A stretch of DNA of 64,000 nt from positions 1 to 64,000 of the forward strand of contig NZ_SULI01000012.1 of NCBI RefSeq assembly GCF_005518135.1, written 5' to 3'. Source of the DNA: Shimia litoralis (lineage in GTDB: Bacteria; Pseudomonadota; Alphaproteobacteria; Rhodobacterales; Rhodobacteraceae). Positions within the stretch are counted from its first letter, which is position 1; the number at the start of each line of letters is the position of its first letter. Below are positions 36,257-43,867 of this stretch, in pieces. Under the pieces are notes generated by a model. It saw only the letters and a program-made list of their open reading frames with translations. It did no database searches and had not been told where the DNA came from. A program made the position numbers and the translations under genes.

Positions 36257-37255
36257 TTACATGCCTTTGGCAGCAGCCAGCGGCGCAGTGTTCACAGATG
36301 CAGCATAGCTATCCAATGCGCCATCAATGCTCCCGGCAGCCACAAATACGTCGGCCACACCTTTCATAAAGACAGCCGCGCCGCCACCAAGCCACTTGTC
36401 ATCAAGTTGCTCATCAATTGATGGGAACGAGAACGTCATCAGAGACGATTTCGCGTCCTCTTCACTCATGCCGGCGTCTTTCGCAATGACGGGCAACATC
36501 TCTGCCATGTGATCTCCGCTGTTCCACATCGCATTTGCGTCGGCTGTAACCTTGAGAAACTTTGCAAGCATATCACCTTCTTCAGCGACAAAGTTCGCAG
36601 GAGCGGCAGTCACGTCAAATACCAAAATTCCCAGCGCTTCCTTTTCCGCACCAGTCAGCAGGACATTCCCGTGTTCTTTCATACGGCGCAGACCACCGCC
36701 CCAGCCACACGACATATCGACCGATCCCTGCGCAAGCGCTGCCGCGCCTTCAGCTGGGGCCATGTCGACAACATCAAGACCTCCGATGTCTACGCCAAAA
36801 TGGTTCATTTGGCTTAGGAAGCCATAGTGTGCAGCGGTTCCCAACGGCACTGCAACTTTCTTACCGGCGAGTTCGCTGGCACTGTCTTTGTCAATTTCCA
36901 GTGCGCTGGCAACAACGCAGTTGTCATTTTCGGAATAGCTCACTGCGACATCGACCGTTTGGATGTCTTGCCCTGCAGACGTCGCAACAACGAAGGGTGG
37001 AACACCTTGGCTAACCGCAATTTGAACATCGCCCGAGGCCATTGCCGCGCTCATCGCAGTGCCCGTGTCAAAGCTGACCCAGTTGATCGCGACGCCAAGT
37101 TCTTTCTCATAGGTACCCATGGCTTTGGCGTATTGGAATGGCATTGGCCACTCTAGAAAGTAGGCGACCGTAAGATCTTCTGCCATTGCGGCTTGCGCGC
37201 CGCTTAGCAAGGCAATCGCTGCAACCGCACCAGTCAACTTTCGTTTGATAGGCAT
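36257..37255 (-). CDS. tauA: Taurine ABC transporter periplasmic binding protein
   Basis: A 332-residue binding protein. The signal peptide ends AQAAMA before EDLTVAYFLEWPMPFQYAKA, and the TauA/SsuA/NMT1-type fold continues with GDVQIAVSQGVPPF and KKVAVPLGTAAHYGFL. The start is the ATG behind GGGAGAA; the longer frame upstream overlaps the control region. First gene of tauABC, divergent from tpa across a 411-bp regulatory region. Confidence 0.92.
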   Translation of the reverse strand: MPIKRKLTGAVAAIALLSGAQAAMAEDLTVAYFLEWPMPFQYAKAMGTYEKELGVAINWVSFDTGTAMSAAMASGDVQIAVSQGVPPFVVATSAGQDIQTVDVAVSYSENDNCVVASALEIDKDSASELAGKKVAVPLGTAAHYGFLSQMNHFGVDIGGLDVVDMAPAEGAAALAQGSVDMSCGWGGGLRRMKEHGNVLLTGAEKEALGILVFDVTAAPANFVAEEGDMLAKFLKVTADANAMWNSGDHMAEMLPVIAKDAGMSEEDAKSSLMTFSFPSIDEQLDDKWLGGGAAVFMKGVADVFVAAGSIDGALDSYAASVNTAPLAAAKGM

Positions 37256-37518
37256 ATATTTTCTCCCGTGTTGATCTGCACTCTTTGTGCATTTGTATCC
37301 GCCGGGCACTTGCGCCTCTTGCGGATTTGGACAGGGTTCGCGCCCCGACGCATTCAATCCGACGGGAAAATACATCACCGATCAACAACTATTTCACCTC
37401 AGACCCTTCTTTTGCTGTCGCCCTCCAACAGCCCACACCTTGGAACACCGACCCCTACCAACTTAAAAACAATGAATTTTCCACGAGATTTTCACAAAAA
37501 TGCTCACGGTAAAAAAAA

Positions 37519-37578
37519 CTCGCTGGACTTATACATCAATAGCTCTGGCCCTATTGAATTGATGCAAAATCCAGCGAG
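37519..37578. promoter_or_regulatory. TauR-type operator in the tauA/tpa divergent region
   Basis: Two direct repeats, CTGGACTTAT (37523) and CTGGCCCTAT (37545), are spaced 22 bases, the arrangement I recall for MocR-type TauR. In addition CTCGCTGGA (37519-37527) pairs with TCCAGCGAG (37570-37578) as a nine-base inverted repeat. The remainder of the 411-bp gap (37256-37666) shows no gene. Confidence 0.72.
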
Positions 37579-37666
37579 GATGCCATCAGGATATACCGGA
37601 TTCTTCCGGCCCATTTATGTTTCCCGAAAAGTAGGAAACTCCACTCACATAATACGAGGTGCACCG

Positions 37667-39067
37667 ATGGACGGCAACTTCAACGACAACGATCTGGACA
37701 AGGTCGTCTCCGCAGACAAAGCCCACGTATGGCATCACCTAACTCAGCATAAACCTTTTGAGACCAGCGACCCGCGCGTCATTATCGAAGGCAAAGATAT
37801 GCGCGTTTGGGATCAAAACGGAAAAGAATACATCGACTCAGTCTCTGGCGGTGTATGGACTGTAAACGTAGGGTATGGGCGCGAGTCTATTGCCAAAGCT
37901 GTACATGACCAATTGATGAAACTTTGCTACTTTGCGCAATCTGCTGGATCTATTCCCGGATCGCTGTTCGCGGAAAAGCTGATTTCAAAGATGCCGGGCA
38001 TGAGCCGCGTCTACTATACCAACTCGGGTTCTGAGGCTAACGAGAAGGTTTTCAAGCTTGTCCGCCAAATTTCCCACAAGAAGTATGACGGCAAGAAATA
38101 CAAGATTCTGTTCCGGGACCGTGACTATCATGGTGGAACTCTTGCCACGATGTCTGCTGGCGGCCAAGACGAGCGGGTGATGCAATATGGTCCACTGGCT
38201 CCGGGCTTTGTACGTGTCCCGCATTGCATGGAATATCGCAAACACGAACTGGGTCTTGAGCATCTTTCCGGAGCCGAGTTCGGGCGGGCCGCCGCAGATT
38301 TGATCGAAGACGTCATCCTCAAGGAAGGTCCTGAGACAGTAGGACTTCTTTGCCTTGAACCTGTCACCGCGGGTGGCGGCGTCATCACTCCCCCAGAAGG
38401 ATATTGGGAGCGCGTGCAGGAAATTTGTAAGAAATACGATATTCTGCTTCACATTGACGAAGTTGTTTGTGGCGTCGGGCGCACAGGAACCAAATGGTTT
38501 GGATATCAGCACTATGATATCAAACCCGATTTTGTGACCATGGCAAAAGGCGTTGCCTCGGGCTATGCCGCGATTGCCTGTATGGTTGCCACAGAAGAAG
38601 TGTTCGATTTGTTCAAAGACAATCCGGATGACAAGCTGAACCACTTCCGTGACATCTCTACGTTTGGTGGATGTACTGCAGGACCTGCGGCCGCGCTTGA
38701 AAACATGCGCATCATCGAAGACGAAGGCCTGCTAGAGAACTGCACCGCAATGGGGGACCGCATGAAAGCGAATCTCGATGCGTTGATGGAAAAGCATGGC
38801 GTCATTGGCGATGTGCGTGGCAAAGGTCTGTTCCTTGGTGCAGAGCTTGTGAAAGATCGCGACACCAAAGAACCTGTAGCGGAAAAAGATGTGATGGCTG
38901 TTGTGGCCGATTGTGGCGCGCAAGGCGTCATTATCGGGGCAGCCAACCGTTCCATTCCAGACCGCAACAACGTCTTGTGTTTCTCGCCTGCGCTGATCGC
39001 CACAGCAGACGACATCGACGCGATCACAGATGCCGTTGACCGCGCGCTGACCAAGGTCTTTGGCTGA
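37667..39067 (+). CDS. tpa: Taurine:pyruvate aminotransferase
   Basis: A 466-residue class III aminotransferase that converts taurine and pyruvate to sulfoacetaldehyde and alanine. It has YYTNSGSEANEKVFKL (phosphate-binding region), RDYHGGTLATMSAGG, LLHIDEVVCGVGRTG (PLP aspartate) and VTMAKGVASGYAAI with the Schiff-base lysine. The start is the ATG behind GAGGT; the 133-residue upstream extension runs through the operator and is not coding. It is divergent from tauABC and followed by tauR and xsc. Confidence 0.94.
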   Translation: MDGNFNDNDLDKVVSADKAHVWHHLTQHKPFETSDPRVIIEGKDMRVWDQNGKEYIDSVSGGVWTVNVGYGRESIAKAVHDQLMKLCYFAQSAGSIPGSLFAEKLISKMPGMSRVYYTNSGSEANEKVFKLVRQISHKKYDGKKYKILFRDRDYHGGTLATMSAGGQDERVMQYGPLAPGFVRVPHCMEYRKHELGLEHLSGAEFGRAAADLIEDVILKEGPETVGLLCLEPVTAGGGVITPPEGYWERVQEICKKYDILLHIDEVVCGVGRTGTKWFGYQHYDIKPDFVTMAKGVASGYAAIACMVATEEVFDLFKDNPDDKLNHFRDISTFGGCTAGPAAALENMRIIEDEGLLENCTAMGDRMKANLDALMEKHGVIGDVRGKGLFLGAELVKDRDTKEPVAEKDVMAVVADCGAQGVIIGAANRSIPDRNNVLCFSPALIATADDIDAITDAVDRALTKVFG

Positions 39068-39188
39068 TTTCAGCCCCAAAAATCCCCTACCGTGCTCGCG
39101 CCGTTGGCGCGGGCACTGCACTCTCGCACCAAGCGACTTTGGCACTGCACGCCCCCAACTGAACCGAAACGCTTGATTTCGATTCGCA

Positions 39189-39220
39189 ATCAGGCCAGAT
39201 TGGATGCTCAATAAGGCCAG
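39189..39220. promoter_or_regulatory. TauR-type operator upstream of tauR
   Basis: On the minus strand CTGGCCTTAT (39220-39211) and CTGGCCTGAT (39198-39189) form direct repeats spaced exactly 22 bases, ending ten bases before the tauR ATG. Autoregulation is the natural reading. Confidence 0.68.
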
Positions 39221-39229
39221 AGCTTCCAC

Positions 39230-40693
39230 ATGACGATCGCCGTAGAAACGTTTTTTCTTAGCCCCCAATTTCAAGGCACCTTGCAATCACAAATTCAACA
39301 AATGATTGCCGAGGGCATTTTGTCCGGCCGATTCCGTTGTGGGGAAAGGCTTCCATCCACGCGGAAACTGGCAACCCATTTGGGCATCAGTCGGATCACC
39401 GTCACTTTGGCTTATACCGAATTGCTCGCGAACGATTATCTGATGTCGCGCGGTCGGTCTGGATATTTTGTGTCCGAGAATGCGCCGGTTCCCCCAGATT
39501 TTTCCCCCCAACAACGCGGTGAAGACACGATCGACTGGTCGCGCGCAATCGGACGGCGTTTTACCGGAGGCGACACCCCCGTCAAACCGCAAAACTGGGC
39601 TAGCTTTCGGTATCCATTCATTTACGGGCAGGCCGATCCGACACTGTTTGACCATGCAAATTGGCGGCTATGTGCGCTTCAGGCTCTTGGGCAAAAGGAT
39701 TTCACGGCCCTCACGACCGACTATTATGATCAAGATGACCCTCGGTTGGTCGAATTTATCGCGCGGAATACTTTGCCAAGGCGCGGTATCACGGCACGCC
39801 CCGAGGAAATCCTGATCACTTTGGGCGCCCAAAATGCGCTTTGGCTATCAGCACAAGTCTTGCTGACCCAGCGGCGTATGGCTGCCATAGAGGACCCCTG
39901 CTATCACGCGCTACGCGATATCTTGACACAATCCAGGTGTCACTTGGCGCCTTTGCTGGTTGACCGGGATGGGCTTTTGCCCGACTCTATTCCGCCGCAA
40001 ACGGATGTTATTTTCACGACCCCCAGCCATCAATGCCCAACCACCGCAACCATGCCCATGGCCCGAAGACACGCGTTGCTCGAACGTGCGCGCGAACTGG
40101 ACGCCCTCGTCGTCGAAGACGATTATGAATTCGAAATGTCCTTTTTGAACTCGCCATCACCCGCGCTCAAATCTCTGGATACAGAAGGGCGCGTGATCTA
40201 CGTTGGGAGTTTCTCAAAATCGGTATTTCCCGGCCTTCGCCTTGGATATCTCGTCGGATCAGAAAGCTTTATCCGAGAGGCGCGCGCCCTGCGCGCCAGC
40301 GTCTTGCGCCATCCACCGGGGCACATTCAACGCACGACCGCCTATTTCCTGTCCCTTGGGCACTACGACGCCTTGGTCCGGCGCATTCGAGAAGCGCTAC
40401 GCACGCGCCGCGCCGCGATGCAAAGCGCTTTGGACGAGCACCGGCTGACCATCGCGGGCCAGGGTGTCCATGGCGGATCTTCGTTCTGGATGCAGGCCCC
40501 AGATGGCATTGATACCGAAATTCTGGCGCAAACATTGCGAGAGCAAGGCGTTTTGATTGAGCCCGGACGTACGTTCTTTCATGGCACAGGCCGGCCACGC
40601 AATTTCTATCGTCTCGCATATTCATCCATACCAACTCAGCGTATTCCCGAAGGAGTGGCGCTGATTGCGGATGCGTTGCGCGCAAATACGTAA
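39230..40693 (+). CDS. tauR: TauR, MocR/GntR-type taurine regulator
   Basis: A 487-residue MocR protein. The N-terminal GntR winged helix (QQMIAEGILSGRFRCGERLPS, HLGISRITVTLAYTEL) is joined by a linker to an aminotransferase-I-like PLP domain (about 120-480). The PLP lysine is expected in YVGSFSKSVFPGLRLGY. In Rhodobacter capsulatus TauR activates taurine genes. The position between tpa and xsc, and matching direct repeats at tpa, tauR and xsc, support the same role here. Confidence 0.92.
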   Translation: MTIAVETFFLSPQFQGTLQSQIQQMIAEGILSGRFRCGERLPSTRKLATHLGISRITVTLAYTELLANDYLMSRGRSGYFVSENAPVPPDFSPQQRGEDTIDWSRAIGRRFTGGDTPVKPQNWASFRYPFIYGQADPTLFDHANWRLCALQALGQKDFTALTTDYYDQDDPRLVEFIARNTLPRRGITARPEEILITLGAQNALWLSAQVLLTQRRMAAIEDPCYHALRDILTQSRCHLAPLLVDRDGLLPDSIPPQTDVIFTTPSHQCPTTATMPMARRHALLERARELDALVVEDDYEFEMSFLNSPSPALKSLDTEGRVIYVGSFSKSVFPGLRLGYLVGSESFIREARALRASVLRHPPGHIQRTTAYFLSLGHYDALVRRIREALRTRRAAMQSALDEHRLTIAGQGVHGGSSFWMQAPDGIDTEILAQTLREQGVLIEPGRTFFHGTGRPRNFYRLAYSSIPTQRIPEGVALIADALRANT

Positions 40694-40694
40694 A

Positions 40695-40727
40695 CTGGAT
40701 ATATTCTAGCGCACCCACTGGCCCTAA
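40695..40727. promoter_or_regulatory. TauR-type operator upstream of xsc
   Basis: CTGGATATAT (40695) and CTGGCCCTAA (40718), direct repeats spaced 23 bases, lie immediately behind the tauR stop and 67-99 bp upstream of the xsc ATG. The first half-site is the weakest match of the set. Confidence 0.58.
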
Positions 40728-40793
40728 CCGCGCCGTGCTGCAGAACGTTATCGTAGCTAAAATTCAAGTTTCGCGATTCAGGAGAGAACCGCC

Positions 40794-42569
40794 ATGAAAA
40801 TGACTACCGAAGAGGCTTTCATCAAAGTCCTGCAGATGCACGGCATTGAACATGCTTTTGGCATTATCGGCTCTGCAATGATGCCCATCTCGGATCTGTT
40901 CGGTCAGGCCGGCATCTCTTTCTGGGACTGTGCCCACGAGGGGTCCGGCGGCATGATGGCCGATGGCTATACACGCGCAACTGGGAAAATGTCGATGATG
41001 GTGGCTCAGAACGGGCCAGGCATTACCAACTTTGTGACGCCCGTCAAAACCGCATACTGGAACCACACGCCATTGCTTTTGGTAACACCGCAGGCTGCCA
41101 ACAAAACCATGGGCCAAGGTGGTTTTCAGGAAGTTGAGCAAATGGCCGCATTCGCTGACATGGTCTGCTATCAAGAAGAAGTGCGCGACCCGTCACGCAT
41201 GGCAGAAGTTCTGAACCGCGTCATCATGCAAGCCAAACGTCACAGCGCTCCGGCCCAGATCAACGTACCTCGGGACTATTTCACACAAGTTGTCGACATC
41301 GACCTTCCGGCCATCGTCGACTTCGAGCGCCCTTCTGGCGGCGAAGACGCCCTGAACGAGGCCGCGGCCCTGCTGTCATCCGCAAAGTTCCCCGTTATTC
41401 TGAATGGAGCAGGTGTAATTATTGGCGGTGCAATTCCTGCCTCGATGGATTTGGCCGAACGCCTTGATGCCCCTGTATGCTGTGGCTATCAACACAATGA
41501 TGCCTTCCCTGGATCCCACCCACTTTTCGCAGGTCCCCTTGGATATAACGGGTCCAAAGCTGCCATGGAGTTGATCGCAAAAGCGGATGTTGTTCTTGCG
41601 TTGGGTACACGCCTGAACCCATTTTCGACTCTACCCGGTTATGGCATGGATTACTGGCCTACAGACGCGAAAATCATTCAGGTCGACATCAACCCCGATC
41701 GCATCGGTTTGACCAAAGCCATCGCCGTGGGGATTATTGGGGATGCCAAAAAGGTCGCAACGTCCATCCTTGGAAAGCTCACCGATGACGCCGGTGATGC
41801 CGGGCGTTCGGATCGTAAGAACATGGTTTCAAAAGCCAAATCGACATGGGCTCAACAACTGTCTTCCATGGATCACGAAGACGACGATCCCGGCACGACG
41901 TGGAACCAGCGTGCCCGCGCAGACAAACCCGAATGGATGAGCCCACGTATGGCGTGGCGCGCCATTCAGGCTGCACTGCCCAAGGATGCGATCATCTCGT
42001 CAGACATTGGGAATAACTGCGCTATTGGCAACGCATATCCTTCGTTTGAAGCTGGCCGGAAATACTTGGCACCGGGTTTGTTTGGGCCCTGTGGCTATGG
42101 CCTGCCAGCCGTGGTTGGTGCCAAAATCGGTTGCCCTGACACGCCGGTTTGCGGGTTCTCGGGTGATGGTGCCTTCGGCATCGCCGTGACCGAGCTGACT
42201 GCCATTGGTCGCGAGGAATGGCCCGCCGTGACCCAAGTGGTGTTCCGAAACTATCAATGGGGTGCTGAAAAGCGCAACTCGACCCTGTGGTTCGACGACA
42301 ACTTTGTTGGCACCGAGCTTGATACTCAAGTTTCATATGCCGGAATTGCCAACGCTTGCGGCCTCAAAGGCGTCGTAGCACGCACAATGGACGAGCTTAC
42401 CGCGGCCATGAACCAGGCCATGCAAGATCAAAAGAATGGCATTACCACGCTGATTGAAGCGATGATCAACCAAGAACTGGGCGAACCCTTCCGCCGCGAC
42501 GCCATGAAAAATCCAGTCGCCGTGGCCGGAATTTCTGCCGACGATATGCGTCCGCAAAAGGGCAGCTAA
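40794..42569 (+). CDS. xsc: Sulfoacetaldehyde acetyltransferase
   Basis: A 591-residue ThDP enzyme that takes sulfoacetaldehyde and phosphate to acetyl phosphate and sulfite. It has the Xsc-specific start FGIIGSAMMPISDLF, the activating glutamate in DCAHEGSGGMMADGY and the ThDP-Mg motif SGDGAFGIAVTELT...NYQWGAEKRN. The ATG sits behind GGAGAG. It is followed four bases later by ackA. Confidence 0.96.
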   Translation: MKMTTEEAFIKVLQMHGIEHAFGIIGSAMMPISDLFGQAGISFWDCAHEGSGGMMADGYTRATGKMSMMVAQNGPGITNFVTPVKTAYWNHTPLLLVTPQAANKTMGQGGFQEVEQMAAFADMVCYQEEVRDPSRMAEVLNRVIMQAKRHSAPAQINVPRDYFTQVVDIDLPAIVDFERPSGGEDALNEAAALLSSAKFPVILNGAGVIIGGAIPASMDLAERLDAPVCCGYQHNDAFPGSHPLFAGPLGYNGSKAAMELIAKADVVLALGTRLNPFSTLPGYGMDYWPTDAKIIQVDINPDRIGLTKAIAVGIIGDAKKVATSILGKLTDDAGDAGRSDRKNMVSKAKSTWAQQLSSMDHEDDDPGTTWNQRARADKPEWMSPRMAWRAIQAALPKDAIISSDIGNNCAIGNAYPSFEAGRKYLAPGLFGPCGYGLPAVVGAKIGCPDTPVCGFSGDGAFGIAVTELTAIGREEWPAVTQVVFRNYQWGAEKRNSTLWFDDNFVGTELDTQVSYAGIANACGLKGVVARTMDELTAAMNQAMQDQKNGITTLIEAMINQELGEPFRRDAMKNPVAVAGISADDMRPQKGS

Positions 42570-42573
42570 GTAA

Positions 42574-43743
42574 ATGAGTCGACCCGGCCAACAGGGCCCC
42601 ATTCTTGTTCTGAACGCCGGGTCGTCCTCGATTAAGTTTGCATTGTTTGATACAATGCTGTCACCGATTTTGTCTGGAATGGCCGACGGGATCGGGGGCG
42701 CTTCTCAACTGCGGATCGCAGACACAGATTTCCCCCAAAACTTGCCCACCCACGAGGCAGCTCTTTCCGCGATACTTACGGGTCTGGGTCAATTGGGATT
42801 TCAGGCATCCACCTTACGAGCGGCCGCACATCGCGTTGTTCATGGCGGTAAGAACCTCACCCAGCCAAGTCAGATTACACCGACCATACGCCAGCGTATA
42901 CAAGCCAATATTCCCTTGGCTCCGTTGCACAATCCGCACAATTTGGCTGCGATTGACACGTTGGCCAAACTGGCCCCTGACTTACCGCAATTCGCGAGTT
43001 TTGATACAGCATTTCATGCGACCAACCCTGATGTTGCGACCCACTACGCGGTGCCGCAACAGATCACGGATCGCGGTATTCGACGGTATGGGTTCCATGG
43101 CTTGTCGTATGCATCGCTTGTTGATTTATTTCCCGACCTCACATCGACACCGCTTCCCGCGCGAGTTCTTGCTCTCCACTTGGGGAACGGAGCATCCCTT
43201 TGTGCCATTAAAGACGGCCGGTCAGTTGCCACCACGATGGGGTACTCTCCGCTTGAGGGGCTCACAATGGGCACACGCGCAGGATCACTTGACGCGAACG
43301 CCGTCCTCCGGCTTGTCGAAGAAGATGGATTGGATGTAACACGCGACCTGCTCAACAGCAAAAGCGGCTTGCTTGGCCTTTCCAACGGAACATCCGACAT
43401 GCGCGCCCTGTTGGCGCAAGGAACGGCACAGGCCGATTTTGCAATCGAGCATTTTTGCTATTGGGCCGCACGGCACGCTGGATCAATGATCGCAGCAATG
43501 CAGGGTGTGGATGCCTTGGTTTTCACTGGCGGAATCGGAGAAAACAGCCCCGAAATCCGCAGACGGATTGTGGCTAATCTTGGCTGGACTGGCGCGGGCA
43601 TGGATCGGGCATACAACCAATCGAATGCACTTCGCTTAAGCCCACAAACCTCAAGGACGCCAGTTTGGATTGTGCCGGCACAGGAAGAACGCAAAATTGC
43701 TGCTGATGCGCTGACATTGCTCGCGCAAGGAGCACGATTTTGA
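42574..43743 (+). CDS. ackA: Acetate kinase
   Basis: A 389-residue AckA. Landmarks are LVLNAGSSSIKFALFD, AHRVVHGGKN, ASFDTAFHATNP, RRYGFHGLSYASL and LHLGNGASLCAIKDG...TMGYSPLEGLTMGTR. It converts the acetyl phosphate made by Xsc into acetate with ATP gain. The gene is coupled to xsc (four-base gap, no separate Shine-Dalgarno). Many taurine clusters have pta here instead, giving acetyl-CoA, and pta is not in the window. Confidence 0.95.
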   Translation: MSRPGQQGPILVLNAGSSSIKFALFDTMLSPILSGMADGIGGASQLRIADTDFPQNLPTHEAALSAILTGLGQLGFQASTLRAAAHRVVHGGKNLTQPSQITPTIRQRIQANIPLAPLHNPHNLAAIDTLAKLAPDLPQFASFDTAFHATNPDVATHYAVPQQITDRGIRRYGFHGLSYASLVDLFPDLTSTPLPARVLALHLGNGASLCAIKDGRSVATTMGYSPLEGLTMGTRAGSLDANAVLRLVEEDGLDVTRDLLNSKSGLLGLSNGTSDMRALLAQGTAQADFAIEHFCYWAARHAGSMIAAMQGVDALVFTGGIGENSPEIRRRIVANLGWTGAGMDRAYNQSNALRLSPQTSRTPVWIVPAQEERKIAADALTLLAQGARF

Positions 43744-43867
43744 GAATTATTTTCCACGCTAATTGCGAAACCCAAGAAACTTTGACTACGATCAAGCGCA
43801 TGTTCGGAAAAATGTCGCGAACCTCAGCTATCTCTTCTAACGTATCCGAAACAGGCAAGGACCGCGC

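Noticed and set aside
37268-37666. An N-terminal extension of Tpa by 133 residues
   Set aside because: It runs through the TauR operator and tauA leader; the ATG at 37667 has a good ribosome-binding site and gives the normal family length.
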